A stretch of DNA of 36,100 nucleotides from Rhizobiaceae bacterium (GTDB taxonomy: Bacteria; Pseudomonadota; Alphaproteobacteria; Rhizobiales; Rhizobiaceae). The translations under genes and the position numbers were made by a program. The notes below the pieces were generated by a model that had not been told where the DNA came from, ran no database searches, and was given only the letters and a program-made list of their open reading frames with translations. Location of the stretch: NCBI GenBank assembly GCA_017644105.1, contig JAEPMD010000034.1:1-36100 (forward strand), read 5' to 3'. Shown here in pieces: positions 15,144 through 24,670 of this stretch (position 1 is its first letter; each line of letters starts with the position of its first letter).

Positions 15144-16769
15144 TTATTCAACGATCTTTGAAAGAGATGGCGCAGCATCAAGTAGTGATTGAGTATATTT
15201 AGATTTTGGATGTTCCATAATTTTCTCAACGGGCCCCATTTCAACAATCTCTCCGTCCTTCATCACGATCACATCATCACAAAGTAATCGAACCACGTGA
15301 AGGTCATGAGATACAAAAAGGTAAGTCATACCTAACTTTGCTCGAAGATCCGCCAATAAATTTAAAACAATAGCTTGAATAGAGACATCCAACGCGGCCG
15401 TAGGCTCATCCAAAATAAGAAGTTGCGGATTAACGGCAATAGCGCGCGCGATCCCCACCCTTGCCTTTTGCCCGCCAGAGAGCTGGTGTGGAAATCTCGT
15501 GAGCAGCGAATGCGGCAGTCCAACGAGATCAGCCAATTCGTAAACGCGTTCCTGCCTTGCAGTTGAACCTAAATCAGTCAGATGTTTGATTGGCTCTAAA
15601 ATAGATTGAAATGCGCTGTGTCGGGGGTTCAAACTATCCGTCGCATCCTGAAACACCATTTGAATGTCTTTGCGCATGTTATGTTGCGCAAATTCACGGA
15701 GTTTTATTTTACCAATATCCTGACCGTTAAAGATAATTTCTCCTGAAGAACAATCCAAAAGCCGTGTAATCATAGATGAAGTGGTTGATTTGCCACACCC
15801 ACTTTCACCCACAAGTGCTAGGCTCTTTCCTTGTTTAAGATCAAAAGAGATGCCTTTAACAGCATGAACTGGCCCGTTCTTGCCGGCATATGTTTTAACA
15901 AGATTATTGACCTTAAGAAGAGTTTCACCGGATTGGCTCCGCTCAGGTAATGGTTGCTGTTCTTCCGCTGGCAAAAGATCTCGAATAGATGCTTCTTTGC
16001 GCGGTGTCGCAGCAATTAGCTTACGGGTATAGGCATGTTGAGCATTGTTAAACAGTGTTTTGGGCTTGCCAGTTTCAACCAGTTCACCATCTTTCATCAC
16101 AACAATTCGGTCGCAATATTGAGCGGCTAACCCCAAATCATGCGTGATCAAGATACTGCTCATTTGCCGTTCTTTAGACAAAGACTGGATGAGATCCATC
16201 ACCGTTTTTTGGGTTGTGATATCAAGCCCGGTTGTTGGCTCATCGGCGATAAGCAATTGCGGATTACATGCAAGCGCAATGGCAATCACCACCCGCTGAC
16301 ACATGCCGCCCGACAACTCAAAAGGATATGCGTGATATCGCTCTTCAGCGTTTCGAATTTGCACGGATTTCAGCATCGATATCGCTTTGGCGCGCGCATC
16401 ATAACGTGTGGCTTGCGCATGAGTTTTAAGAACATCCTCAAGCTGATGTCCAACTTTTCGAATTGGATTTAGCGCGGCACGAGGGTTTTGGAAAATCATG
16501 GATATCTCGCGCCCGCGAATATTGCGCATGTCACGAGCACTCGAATTTCTAAGATCAACACCGCTATATACAATGTCGCCCGCGGTGATCGTGCCCCCTG
16601 CATCTAAAATACGCATCAAGGCATAAGAGGTCACAGATTTGCCAGAACCAGATTCTCCAACAATTCCGAGTGTTTCACCCTTATCAACATGCAAATTCAC
16701 ATTGCGCACGGCATGGACAACGCCTTTGCGTGTTTGGAAATCGACAGCTAAATCTTTGATAGATAGCAT
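15144..16769 (-). CDS. Fused two-domain ABC ATPase, peptide/nickel type (DppD-DppF)
   Basis: The 541-residue protein contains two complete ATPase domains. The first has GESGSGKSVTS, LSGGMCQRVVIAIAL and LLIADEPTTGLD. The second has GESGCGKSTTS, LSGGQKARVGIARAI and LLILDEPTAALD. Both have the C-terminal YTRKLI/YTQSLL segment of the oligopeptide-transporter family. Fused DppDF-like proteins of this length are common (GsiA-like). AAAGGA precedes the ATG, and the upstream permease gene ends 2 bp before it. Confidence 0.93.
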   Translation of the reverse strand: MLSIKDLAVDFQTRKGVVHAVRNVNLHVDKGETLGIVGESGSGKSVTSYALMRILDAGGTITAGDIVYSGVDLRNSSARDMRNIRGREISMIFQNPRAALNPIRKVGHQLEDVLKTHAQATRYDARAKAISMLKSVQIRNAEERYHAYPFELSGGMCQRVVIAIALACNPQLLIADEPTTGLDITTQKTVMDLIQSLSKERQMSSILITHDLGLAAQYCDRIVVMKDGELVETGKPKTLFNNAQHAYTRKLIAATPRKEASIRDLLPAEEQQPLPERSQSGETLLKVNNLVKTYAGKNGPVHAVKGISFDLKQGKSLALVGESGCGKSTTSSMITRLLDCSSGEIIFNGQDIGKIKLREFAQHNMRKDIQMVFQDATDSLNPRHSAFQSILEPIKHLTDLGSTARQERVYELADLVGLPHSLLTRFPHQLSGGQKARVGIARAIAVNPQLLILDEPTAALDVSIQAIVLNLLADLRAKLGMTYLFVSHDLHVVRLLCDDVIVMKDGEIVEMGPVEKIMEHPKSKYTQSLLDAAPSLSKIVE

Positions 16770-16771
16770 CG

Positions 16772-17641
16772 CTATGTCCTTTTCCGAGGATCAACGATAT
16801 CACGCAATCCATCACCCAAGAGGTTGAAAGTAAAGACAGCCAGCATCAGCCAAAGACCCGGGAACAATGCGAGCCACCATTCGCCAGAGATCACAAAGTT
16901 GGCACCTTCTGCGACCATAATTCCCCATTCTGGTGTTGGTGGCCTTACACCCAACCCAATGAAGCTCAAACCAGCCGCATTTAAAATCGCCCAACCTAAA
17001 TTGAGCGATATTTGCACCATCATAGGCGGCAAAGCGTTGGGGAAAATATGAACTGCAAGAACGCGCAGATCTGAGTTCCCCGAGAGTTTAGCAGCTAACG
17101 CAAAACCAGCATCGCGCCGAATGTTAACCTCAGCCCGCACCAAACGCGCATAAAATGGAATATTGATCAAGGCGGTCGCATAGACGATGTTTTCAATTGT
17201 GTTTCCGAGCGCGGCCACAATGCCCATCGCCAATACAAAAAGCGGAAACGCCATAATGGTGTCTAGCAGACGGTTTAAGATAGCATCTAACCAACCGCCC
17301 CAATATCCCGCGACAGAACCCAGTATCGAGCCAATTACAAAAGATAGAGCGACTGCAGAAACAGAAATTAAAAGATCCAAACGTGTAGCGACAATCACTC
17401 TGCTAAATACGTCTCGCCCCAAATTATCGGTCCCAAACCAATGATCAACCGACGGGGGCATAAGTGCGTTTGAAGTGTTTGATGCAAGTGGATCATAAGG
17501 AACGATCAGCGGTCCAAACAACGCGCAAGTAATAAAAGACGCCAACAGAATAAATGCAAGTGCTGTGATCGGATTCCCACGCAACACATAGAAAATATGC
17601 GCAATTAAGCTATCGCTCTTATTTGTTGATGCCATACTCAT
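16772..17641 (-). CDS. ABC permease, DppC type
   Basis: The 289-residue membrane protein begins with the DppC-family pattern: an N-terminal helix, then PLIVPYDPLASN, HWFGTDNLGRDVFSRVI and about five more helices. The ATPase-contact loop RRDAGFALAAKLSGNSDLRVLAVHIFPNALPP and the GLSFIGLGVRPPTPEWG motif are clear. It pairs with the DppB-type protein encoded just upstream to make the channel. A second in-frame ATG lies two codons downstream. Confidence 0.92.
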   Translation of the reverse strand: MSMASTNKSDSLIAHIFYVLRGNPITALAFILLASFITCALFGPLIVPYDPLASNTSNALMPPSVDHWFGTDNLGRDVFSRVIVATRLDLLISVSAVALSFVIGSILGSVAGYWGGWLDAILNRLLDTIMAFPLFVLAMGIVAALGNTIENIVYATALINIPFYARLVRAEVNIRRDAGFALAAKLSGNSDLRVLAVHIFPNALPPMMVQISLNLGWAILNAAGLSFIGLGVRPPTPEWGIMVAEGANFVISGEWWLALFPGLWLMLAVFTFNLLGDGLRDIVDPRKRT

Positions 17642-17648
17642 AATTTAT

Positions 17649-18674
17649 CTAACGCTCCTCAAAACCAATGCGAGGATCAATCAGTGAATAGGCAATATCG
17701 ATACACAAATTGAGCAAAACAAATAGAATGGCCATCGCCAAAACAAAACCTTGAACAGCGGCATAATCAGAGGCAACAAGCGCTTCAATCGCGTAGGAAC
17801 CAATGCCCGGCCAAGCAAAGACTTTCTCAACCAGAACATTTGCACCCAAAGTGAAGGAAAATACCATGCCAAGCGTTGTAATCACTGGCAACATCGCATT
17901 GTGCAGCGCATAACCATATAAGATCTTGGAGGAAGAGAGACCCGCCGCGCGCGCTGTTCTGACAAAATCTGATGATAATGCAGACAACATCGCCGCACGT
18001 GTCATTCGTGCAATGGGAGCCATCGTAAATAGCGCCAATGTCGTCGCTGGCAAGACTAACTGCTTAAGTGCGCCGAACCACGTTTCCCAGTCGCCTGTGA
18101 TAGCAGCATCGATGAGGTAAAAACCAGTGATCGTATCAGGTTCAATATAGATAAAATCCAAACGACCAAGCGGTGAAGGCGCAATCCCAAGCAGGTAATA
18201 GAAAACATAAATCAACAAAATTCCGGTAAAAAACGTCGGAAGCGATACGCCCGCAGTGACAATCACTCGACACATATGATCACGTAATGAACCCGGTTTT
18301 GTCGCAGCCATTACGCCAAGCGGTACAGCGATCGAGCAGGAAATAAACAGCGCCATAAGCGTGAGCTCCAAAGATGCCGGCAATCTTCGCGCTAAATCGT
18401 CGGTTACGGCCTGCCCTGTGGAAATGGATTGCCCCAGATCGCCCCGCAAAAGATCTCCGACATAAATGATAAATTGTTGAGGCAAGGATTTATCCAAGCC
18501 AAGTACTTCGCGCACTTGTGCGATGGATTCCTCAGTTGCTGAGGCGCCGGCGAAATATACCGCCGGATCACCGGGAAGTGCACGTGTTAAAATGAAGCTG
18601 ACAACCACAACACCAAACAACACAGGAATAGCCTGGGCGATGCGCAAGGAAATAGTTTTAAATCGCCCAGACAT
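17649..18674 (-). CDS. ABC permease, DppB type
   Basis: The 341-residue membrane protein shows the DppB family pattern: N-terminal helix (IPVLFGVVVVSFILTRALPGDPA), the long periplasmic region with LGLDKSLPQQFIIYVGDLLRGDLGQSI, and the cytoplasmic loop SSDFVRTARAAGLSSSKILYGYALHNAMLPVIT. It ends IDPRIGFEER. The gene starts 6 bp after the binding protein stop. Substrate range cannot be read from the permease. Confidence 0.92.
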   Translation of the reverse strand: MSGRFKTISLRIAQAIPVLFGVVVVSFILTRALPGDPAVYFAGASATEESIAQVREVLGLDKSLPQQFIIYVGDLLRGDLGQSISTGQAVTDDLARRLPASLELTLMALFISCSIAVPLGVMAATKPGSLRDHMCRVIVTAGVSLPTFFTGILLIYVFYYLLGIAPSPLGRLDFIYIEPDTITGFYLIDAAITGDWETWFGALKQLVLPATTLALFTMAPIARMTRAAMLSALSSDFVRTARAAGLSSSKILYGYALHNAMLPVITTLGMVFSFTLGANVLVEKVFAWPGIGSYAIEALVASDYAAVQGFVLAMAILFVLLNLCIDIAYSLIDPRIGFEER

Positions 18675-18680
18675 TTTGGG

Positions 18681-20288
18681 TTAAACGCCTTTTAGGTTGC
18701 GGACATCAAGCTGGCTGTGGAACCAGTATTCAAAGTCCTTAACACCATTCATGCCAACGCTAAGCGCTGGTTGCCACAATGCAATGCGAGGCACTTCATC
18801 CCAGATAATTTCAATCATGCGCTTAATTTTTGGCGCGTAATCTGGATCATCAATTGGCATATGAAGTGTTTCAAGCGTGAGAACTTCAATTTCTTCATTT
18901 CGGTAATTCGATGAATTGAACAAATGCCCTTCAAGGAAGCACCAGAAGAAGTAGTAACAAGGATAGTTCAGCCAGCCACCAAATGTTTCAAGGTGAAGCG
19001 GCAATCGTTTTTCAACAAGTGATGCCGTACGCCAATTTGCGCTAGGAACTTTTTCAATTGTTGCATTCACACCAATCTTGGCAAGATTTTCCTGAATAAG
19101 AAGTGCCACAGGCTCCATCCAATCAATCTGACCAAGAGAAATCGACAATGGCACATCAAATCCTGAAGCCATGCCTGCTTCTTTAAGTAAGTCTTTGGCG
19201 CGATCAAGATCTGTTGCATATGGGAATTTTTGCGGCCAAGCGATATCTGACGGTGTCATGGAAGGACCACCCCACATTGGCTCTCCTCGTCCATAAGCAC
19301 CCGCATCGAAGACTTCTTGGTAAGGCACAGAATATGCAATTGCCTGACGCACCCGTTTATCTTTAAACGCATCAAATGCAAGATTAGGACAGAGGCTATA
19401 AATTGAGTTTTCAATCGGTGTTGTCTGGATCGCAAGACCATCAACCTCCGACAATTCCTTTGCGTCTTTATTCGGCATGTTAAACGATAGATTTACATCG
19501 CCGCGTTCAAGCAAGGCAAGTCGCGTTGCCGGGCTTGGAACTTCACGCACGATTACGCGTTTGATTTCTGGCACGGGACCAGAAGTGTAATCGTCATTGC
19601 GCTCATAAACCAATTGCTCACCAGGCTTCCATTGCGCAACTTTAAATGCACCCGAGCCTGCTGGTGTTTTATGAAGATATTCCGTTGCCCACGGATCATC
19701 ATCTGTCGCATTTGCCAAGGCAACTTTCGAATTGATGACAAATGGAACCGGAACTGCAAGATCAGGCAGTGTGAGTTTAGAAGGTCGGATGAGCTTGATC
19801 TTAAATGTCAGATCATCAACAGCTTCAAATTGATCTGGGCTTTCTAGCGAACCAGCTTTCATCTGAACCGCCGGGAAACCGCCTAGCGAGACTGCGCGAT
19901 CAAACGACCATTTCACATCCTGCGCTGTGATGGGTGAACCATCTTGGAATTTTCCACCCGGCTTGAGTTTGAAAATCATCTCACTATCAGTGATTTCCCA
20001 GCTTTCAGCGATTTCTGGTTCAATAACTGAGTAGTCATAAGACACACCACCATCTGGCGTGACTTTAGTCCCAAAACTGACCAAACGGTCATATACGTTC
20101 ACCGCCACCTGATAGCTGGGTCTATTGGTTCCTGTGCGGTGAAGATCAAGGCTGTTGATAGTTTGACCCATAACAGCGACAATCACATCGCTGGCCGCGC
20201 TTGCCGGAAGGACTTTAAGAAATGGTAATGAGGCTGCGGTAATCGCACCGCCGCTTAATTTTAGAAAATCACGTCTAGATGCTGACAT
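18681..20288 (-). CDS. Tat-exported ABC binding protein, peptide/nickel type (SBP_bac_5)
   Basis: The 535-residue protein starts with a twin-arginine signal (SRRDFLKLSGGAITAASL...ASA), so it is probably folded before export. The DppA-like fold follows, with WEITDSEMIFKLKPGGKFQDGSPITAQDVKWSFDRA and KDKRVRQAIAYSV as family landmarks. The ATG at 20288 is preferred over upstream starts because GGAG is well spaced and the Tat motif then begins at once. Because the operon ends with allophanate hydrolase, the ligand may be a urea-like or biuret-like amide rather than a peptide; that is inference from context. Confidence 0.9.
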   Translation of the reverse strand: MSASRRDFLKLSGGAITAASLPFLKVLPASAASDVIVAVMGQTINSLDLHRTGTNRPSYQVAVNVYDRLVSFGTKVTPDGGVSYDYSVIEPEIAESWEITDSEMIFKLKPGGKFQDGSPITAQDVKWSFDRAVSLGGFPAVQMKAGSLESPDQFEAVDDLTFKIKLIRPSKLTLPDLAVPVPFVINSKVALANATDDDPWATEYLHKTPAGSGAFKVAQWKPGEQLVYERNDDYTSGPVPEIKRVIVREVPSPATRLALLERGDVNLSFNMPNKDAKELSEVDGLAIQTTPIENSIYSLCPNLAFDAFKDKRVRQAIAYSVPYQEVFDAGAYGRGEPMWGGPSMTPSDIAWPQKFPYATDLDRAKDLLKEAGMASGFDVPLSISLGQIDWMEPVALLIQENLAKIGVNATIEKVPSANWRTASLVEKRLPLHLETFGGWLNYPCYYFFWCFLEGHLFNSSNYRNEEIEVLTLETLHMPIDDPDYAPKIKRMIEIIWDEVPRIALWQPALSVGMNGVKDFEYWFHSQLDVRNLKGV

Positions 20289-20434
20289 CGTACTGCTCCG
20301 AAAGTTATTGTTTTTTGAAGGTTTTTTCGCCATCTGAGAGGTAGATAGCAACCTTATTCGGAGCTTCGGACTATTCAGCGCAGATTACAAATGCTATTAT
20401 TTCACAAAAGCGGTTCAAAAAATGAATAGGTCAA
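20289..20434. promoter_or_regulatory. Divergent promoter region, binding protein/LysR
   Basis: This 146-bp gap separates the minus-strand peptide-type operon from the LysR gene at 20435 and must hold promoters for both. A tandem TTCGGA-GC-TTCGGA (20357-20370) is visible, and the AT-rich stretch about 20380-20410 would suit a LysR site. I see no strong palindrome. Confidence 0.5.
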
Positions 20435-21325
20435 ATGCGGCATCTTATTACTTTTCAATATATCGAAGCGATTGCGCGTGCAGGCTCTATTCGCAAAGCA
20501 GCAGAAGATATGAACATCACTGCGTCAGCATTAAATCGGCGCATTCAAAGATTTGAGGAGGAGTTTGGATCAGAAATTTTTGAACGCCTGCCACGAGGTG
20601 TGAGGCTTAATCCAGCGGGTGAATTGTTAATCCGGCATATCCGTAATCAAGAATCCGATCTCAGACGCGTGCAAAGTCAGGTTGCTGATCTGTCTGGCAT
20701 AAGACGTGGTCATGTTTCTATAGCGTGTTCGCAAGCTTTGGTTCCCTATTTTCTACCATCCCAGATTTCCATTTATCGTCGCGAACATCCCGGCGTCACA
20801 TTTTCAGTTAACGTGCGGGATCGTGAAGCTGCAGAAACGGATCTCAGTGATTTCAAAAGTGACATCGCGTTAGTATTAGAACCCAACTTCATGGTTGATT
20901 TTCAGGTGCAATCTGTTGTGCCGCAGATCATTAGTGTGATTATGCGCGAAGAGCACCCGCTCAGTCACGCCAAGGAAATAAGGTTGCGCGACTGTTTGGA
21001 TTATTCATGCGTTCTCCCCACAGCACAATATGGCGTGAGGCATCTTCTGGAGCGCGCAGCTGAAGACAGCTCACGCACCCTGTCTCCGGTCATTGAATCC
21101 GATTCTTTTGATTTCATGCGTCATTATGCGCTTCATGAAGATGCGATTGCATTTCAAATCCCCATTGGGCTAGAGCCAAAATCCGGACTGGTCTACCGCC
21201 CACTATCAACGAAAGATATTCCGTCTGGAAATTTATTGCTGGGTCAAATGCGAGGACGTGCCCTACCCGTTGCATCTGCTAAGTTCTTGCAACAATTAGA
21301 AATTGCATTGCAGGTTTACAATTAA
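20435..21325 (+). CDS. LysR-family transcriptional regulator
   Basis: The 296-residue protein has an N-terminal winged helix (MRHLITFQYIEAIARAGSIRKAAEDMNITASALNRRIQRFEEEFG) and a LysR effector domain (about 90-290, with RRGHVSIACSQALVPYFLPSQI and a terminal RGRALPVASAKFLQQ). It is close to the LysR protein encoded at 34705 and to the partial one at the right edge. It is divergent from the peptide-type ABC/allophanate hydrolase operon, which it most likely controls, and also lies upstream of the BMP-type operon in the same direction. AGGTC precedes the ATG. Confidence 0.93.
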   Translation: MRHLITFQYIEAIARAGSIRKAAEDMNITASALNRRIQRFEEEFGSEIFERLPRGVRLNPAGELLIRHIRNQESDLRRVQSQVADLSGIRRGHVSIACSQALVPYFLPSQISIYRREHPGVTFSVNVRDREAAETDLSDFKSDIALVLEPNFMVDFQVQSVVPQIISVIMREEHPLSHAKEIRLRDCLDYSCVLPTAQYGVRHLLERAAEDSSRTLSPVIESDSFDFMRHYALHEDAIAFQIPIGLEPKSGLVYRPLSTKDIPSGNLLLGQMRGRALPVASAKFLQQLEIALQVYN

Positions 21326-21364
21326 CGCATATTTTAAGTGATGCAAAAAATGAACCGCTACAGC

Positions 21365-21375
21365 GCAAAAATAGC
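21365..21375. promoter_or_regulatory. Possible weak LysR half-palindrome upstream of BMP operon
   Basis: GCAAAAATAGC, 105 bp before the ATG at 21481, resembles the core GCAAAATTTGC of the palindrome at 34668-34686 and GCAAACTTAGC at 32393-32403. The similarity is short, so this may be chance in AT-rich DNA. Confidence 0.2.
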
Positions 21376-21480
21376 AGAAGTCATCAACACAAAGTCTCGT
21401 TAATCTCTCCTCAACGACATTTTAGAACCGCACGAGCCCAAATACTCGGGCTTTGATGACCACGCTATGGAGAGACACGA

Positions 21481-22605
21481 ATGATCAAAAAGAATGTAAC
21501 ACGACGAACTTTTCTCGGAACATCTGCAACAGCGCTTGGCGCGACAGCGCTCGCGACCTCTAGTTTAACCGGCTTTGCAAATGCTGCCGATTTAACCGTT
21601 GGATTTATTTATGTGGGCCCCAAAGACGACTTTGGTTACAACCAAGCCCATGCTGAAGGCGCAGCAGCCGTTAAAGCCATGACAGGCGTCACCGTCATTG
21701 AAGAAGAAAATGTGCCGGAGACCGTCGATGTTCAAAACACTATGGAGAGCATGATCAATTTTGATGGTGCGACACTGCTTTTCCCAACATCGTTTGGCTA
21801 TTTTGATCCGCATATCTTAGAAATTGCACCAAAACGCCCTGATGTTCGTTTCCAACACGCAGCAGGGCTTTGGTCTGCCGATAAACATCCAATGAATGTC
21901 GGTTCATATTTCGGCTATATCGGCATGGGACAATATCTAAATGGTATTACGGCTGGGCATGCCACAAAAACCAAAAAGATTGGCTTTGTAGCGGCTAAAC
22001 CTATCCCGCAAGTCCTGTTGAATATTAACTCATTCCTTTTAGGCGCGCGTCAGGTTGATCCGGAAATCACCTGTCAGGTTATCTTTACTGGCGAATGGTC
22101 GCTTGCTGTTAAAGAAGCGGAAGCGACAAATGCGCTGGCTGACCAAGGTTGCGACGTTATAACCTGCCATGTGGATGGCCCAAAAGTTGTGATGGAAACA
22201 GCTGCCGGACGCGATGCATTTGTTTGTGGATATCACGCAAATCAAGGACCACTGGCGCCTGAAAAATATCTCACAGGTGCTGAATGGAACTGGGCATCGA
22301 TCTATACCGGCATGGTCAAAACAGTTCAGGATGGCGGTTCAATTGATAATTTTGTCCGTGGTGGTTTGGCTGAAGACTTCATCAAAATGTCACCTTTAGG
22401 CCCATCGGTCTCAGACACAGCACGTGCACAATTTGAAGCAACCAAAGCACAAATTATGGCTGGCGGTTTTGCAGCCATCAAAGGTCCACTTAAAGACAAT
22501 AAAGGCAATGTCATCGCTTCAGAAGGCCAGAGTTTTGTTGAAACGGATATTGCGCTTGAGAGCATGGATTACCTGGTCGAAGGCGTTATCGGTTCGATCG
22601 GATAA
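21481..22605 (+). CDS. Tat-exported BMP-family (PnrA-like) ABC binding protein
   Basis: The 374-residue protein has a twin-arginine signal (TRRTFLGTSATALG...ANA) and the Bmp/PnrA fold: LTVGFIYVGPKDDFGYNQAHAEGA, KKIGFVAAKPIPQVLLNINSFLLGA, GCDVITCHVDGP and LTGAEWNWASIY. Members of this family bind nucleosides or related ring compounds, which suits a system that feeds N-heterocycle hydrolases. GGAGAG precedes the ATG. It heads an eight-gene unit running to about 28887. Confidence 0.93.
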   Translation: MIKKNVTRRTFLGTSATALGATALATSSLTGFANAADLTVGFIYVGPKDDFGYNQAHAEGAAAVKAMTGVTVIEEENVPETVDVQNTMESMINFDGATLLFPTSFGYFDPHILEIAPKRPDVRFQHAAGLWSADKHPMNVGSYFGYIGMGQYLNGITAGHATKTKKIGFVAAKPIPQVLLNINSFLLGARQVDPEITCQVIFTGEWSLAVKEAEATNALADQGCDVITCHVDGPKVVMETAAGRDAFVCGYHANQGPLAPEKYLTGAEWNWASIYTGMVKTVQDGGSIDNFVRGGLAEDFIKMSPLGPSVSDTARAQFEATKAQIMAGGFAAIKGPLKDNKGNVIASEGQSFVETDIALESMDYLVEGVIGSIG

Positions 22606-22623
22606 AACCGAAGTGCGACCAAC

Positions 22624-23733
22624 ATGAAAGAATTGGCGACAACACCTCTCCCGTCCCAATCTAGTCTAGGCATTCTGAAATGGGTGCCTAGACTTGAATT
22701 TGTCGCCATACCCATCTTTGCAGTCATCTGCGGTTTTGTCATATTCTCAATCTTTCTCGTTCTTTTAGGGAAATCACCAACAGACTTTTTTGCCCTCGTT
22801 TACAAAGCGGGTTTCAGTACAGCGTTTTCTTGGCAAAATACGCTCTCGCGCGCTGCACCATTGTTGCTTGCTGCCCTTTGTGTGGCTTTACCAGCCAAAT
22901 TGGGTCTGGTCGTGATTGGGGGTGAAGGCGCAATCGCACTTGGTGCTGTTGCAGCTGGTGCCATCGGCGCATATCTCACAAATGTTTCAGGTGTGATCGC
23001 CTTGCCGATCTTATTTCTTGCTTCAGCGTTCACCGGCGCATTCTGGATTGGACTCGTGGGTTTTTTACGGATTAAGAGAGGTGTGAACGAGACGATTGCT
23101 TCGCTGTTAATGGCCTATATCGCCATCGCGATCTCCAACCATTTGATCGAAAGCGTATTTCGTGATCCGGCAAGTTTAAATAAACCCTCAACCGCATCCT
23201 TATCCGAGGCTTTAAGAGTTGGTGCGATGCCCATTGGTATTGATGTCCATTGGGGATTTTTAGCCGGCTTGATCGCTTGTATTGTGAGCTGGATACTTGT
23301 TGAAAAAACAACGCTTGGATTTTCAGCACGCATCGCAGGCGGCAATATTCGCGCAGCTCAAGTCCAAGGCTTGCCTGTTGCTAAGCTGATTATTGGCTTC
23401 ACTGCTCTGGGCGGAGCAATAGCCGGAATTGCCGGATTTTACGAAGTCACTGCTGTTCATGGTTCGGCAAATGCATCTGTGTTTGCTGGCTATGGATATA
23501 CTGGCATTCTTATTGCGTTTTTAGCGCGGCATAACGCATTAGCCATTGTTCCCATCACCATCATGCTTGCCGGTTTTGAAGCCTCATCTGGATTAATCCA
23601 ACGTCGAATGGATTTACCTGACGCGACAATTTTAGTGTTTGAAGGCATCGTCTTTGTCACCATCTTGTTTTCAGAAACGCTTTACGGCCGCTTTCGCTTC
23701 TCTAAGCACGAATATTGGAAGGCAGGCGTATGA
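22624..23733 (+). CDS. ABC permease, nucleoside/BMP type (BPD_transp_2)
   Basis: The 369-residue protein has about ten hydrophobic segments and the BPD_transp_2 signature region GLVVIGGEGAIALGAVAAG with ...RIKRGVNETIASLLMAYIAI and TLGFSARIAGGNIRAAQVQGLPV. It resembles the first permease (YufP-like) of nucleoside importers. It pairs with the next gene, whose ATG overlaps its stop as ATGA. Confidence 0.92.
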   Translation: MKELATTPLPSQSSLGILKWVPRLEFVAIPIFAVICGFVIFSIFLVLLGKSPTDFFALVYKAGFSTAFSWQNTLSRAAPLLLAALCVALPAKLGLVVIGGEGAIALGAVAAGAIGAYLTNVSGVIALPILFLASAFTGAFWIGLVGFLRIKRGVNETIASLLMAYIAIAISNHLIESVFRDPASLNKPSTASLSEALRVGAMPIGIDVHWGFLAGLIACIVSWILVEKTTLGFSARIAGGNIRAAQVQGLPVAKLIIGFTALGGAIAGIAGFYEVTAVHGSANASVFAGYGYTGILIAFLARHNALAIVPITIMLAGFEASSGLIQRRMDLPDATILVFEGIVFVTILFSETLYGRFRFSKHEYWKAGV

Positions 23734-24659
23734 GTGACGTAACAGATATTGGACTTTGGGGCGTGCCGCTAGCGATCATCGGTGGTGCTATTCGCGTTTC
23801 TACGCCGTTTTTATTTGTCTCTCTTGGCGAATGTATCACTGAACGATCTGGCCGGATTAATCTTGGCCTGGAAGGCACGCTCATATTTGGCGCCATGTCT
23901 GGTTATGCCATAGCGGTTAATACCCAATCGCCCTGGCTTGGCGTGTTGGGTGCGGCATTTTTCGGAATGATCTTTGGTCTTTTCCATGGATGGGTATGCA
24001 AATTTAAAGGTGTCAATGACATTGCGATCGGCATTGCCCTCATGCTTTTAGGAAACGGATTAGCCTTCTTCTTCGGTAAACCCTATATCCAACCCGTTGC
24101 ACCCGATCTTCCCGCCATTTCATTTGGTTGGTGGTCAGATATTGAACAAGTGCGTGCTGCGCTTCAGGTCAATGTTTTATTCATCATCGGTTTAATCATC
24201 GCATTATTCTTAGCTTGGGGTTTTAAATCAACCAAGATTGGCCTGACAGTCCGCGTTGTGGGAGACAGCACTGACGCAGCACGCGCTATTGGATTAGAAC
24301 CCAATAAAATCAGACTTCTATCAACAGCTGCTGGCGGCGCACTTGCCGGCATAGGTGGTGCGTATTTATCGCTGTATTACCCCGGCAGCTGGAATGAAGG
24401 CATTTCTTCCGGACAAGGTCTAATGGCTGTGGCGCTGGTTATCTTTGCACGCTGGAATCCAATTAATTGCTTTTGGGTTGCCCTGTTATTTGGCGGTGCC
24501 GGCGCACTCGGCCCAGCCCTTCAATCCGTGGGCATATCACAAGGTTACTATCTATTTTTTGCAGCACCATATGTGCTCACACTTGGTCTTTTAATCGCAA
24601 CTTCTTCACCTAACAAAGCGATGGAAAGCGCGCCGGGTGAACTTAGCATAACGAAATAA
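23730..24659 (+). CDS. ABC permease, nucleoside/BMP type, second subunit
   Basis: The 309-residue membrane protein resembles YufQ-like permeases: ITERSGRINLGLEGTLIFGAMSGY, KFKGVNDIAIGIALMLLGNGLAFF and TKIGLTVRVVGDSTDAARAIGLEPNKIRL are the family landmarks. It starts at ATG 23730 (ATGA overlap) and forms the other half of the channel. Confidence 0.92.
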   Translation: MSDVTDIGLWGVPLAIIGGAIRVSTPFLFVSLGECITERSGRINLGLEGTLIFGAMSGYAIAVNTQSPWLGVLGAAFFGMIFGLFHGWVCKFKGVNDIAIGIALMLLGNGLAFFFGKPYIQPVAPDLPAISFGWWSDIEQVRAALQVNVLFIIGLIIALFLAWGFKSTKIGLTVRVVGDSTDAARAIGLEPNKIRLLSTAAGGALAGIGGAYLSLYYPGSWNEGISSGQGLMAVALVIFARWNPINCFWVALLFGGAGALGPALQSVGISQGYYLFFAAPYVLTLGLLIATSSPNKAMESAPGELSITK

Positions 24660-24670
24660 CGGAGAATGAT

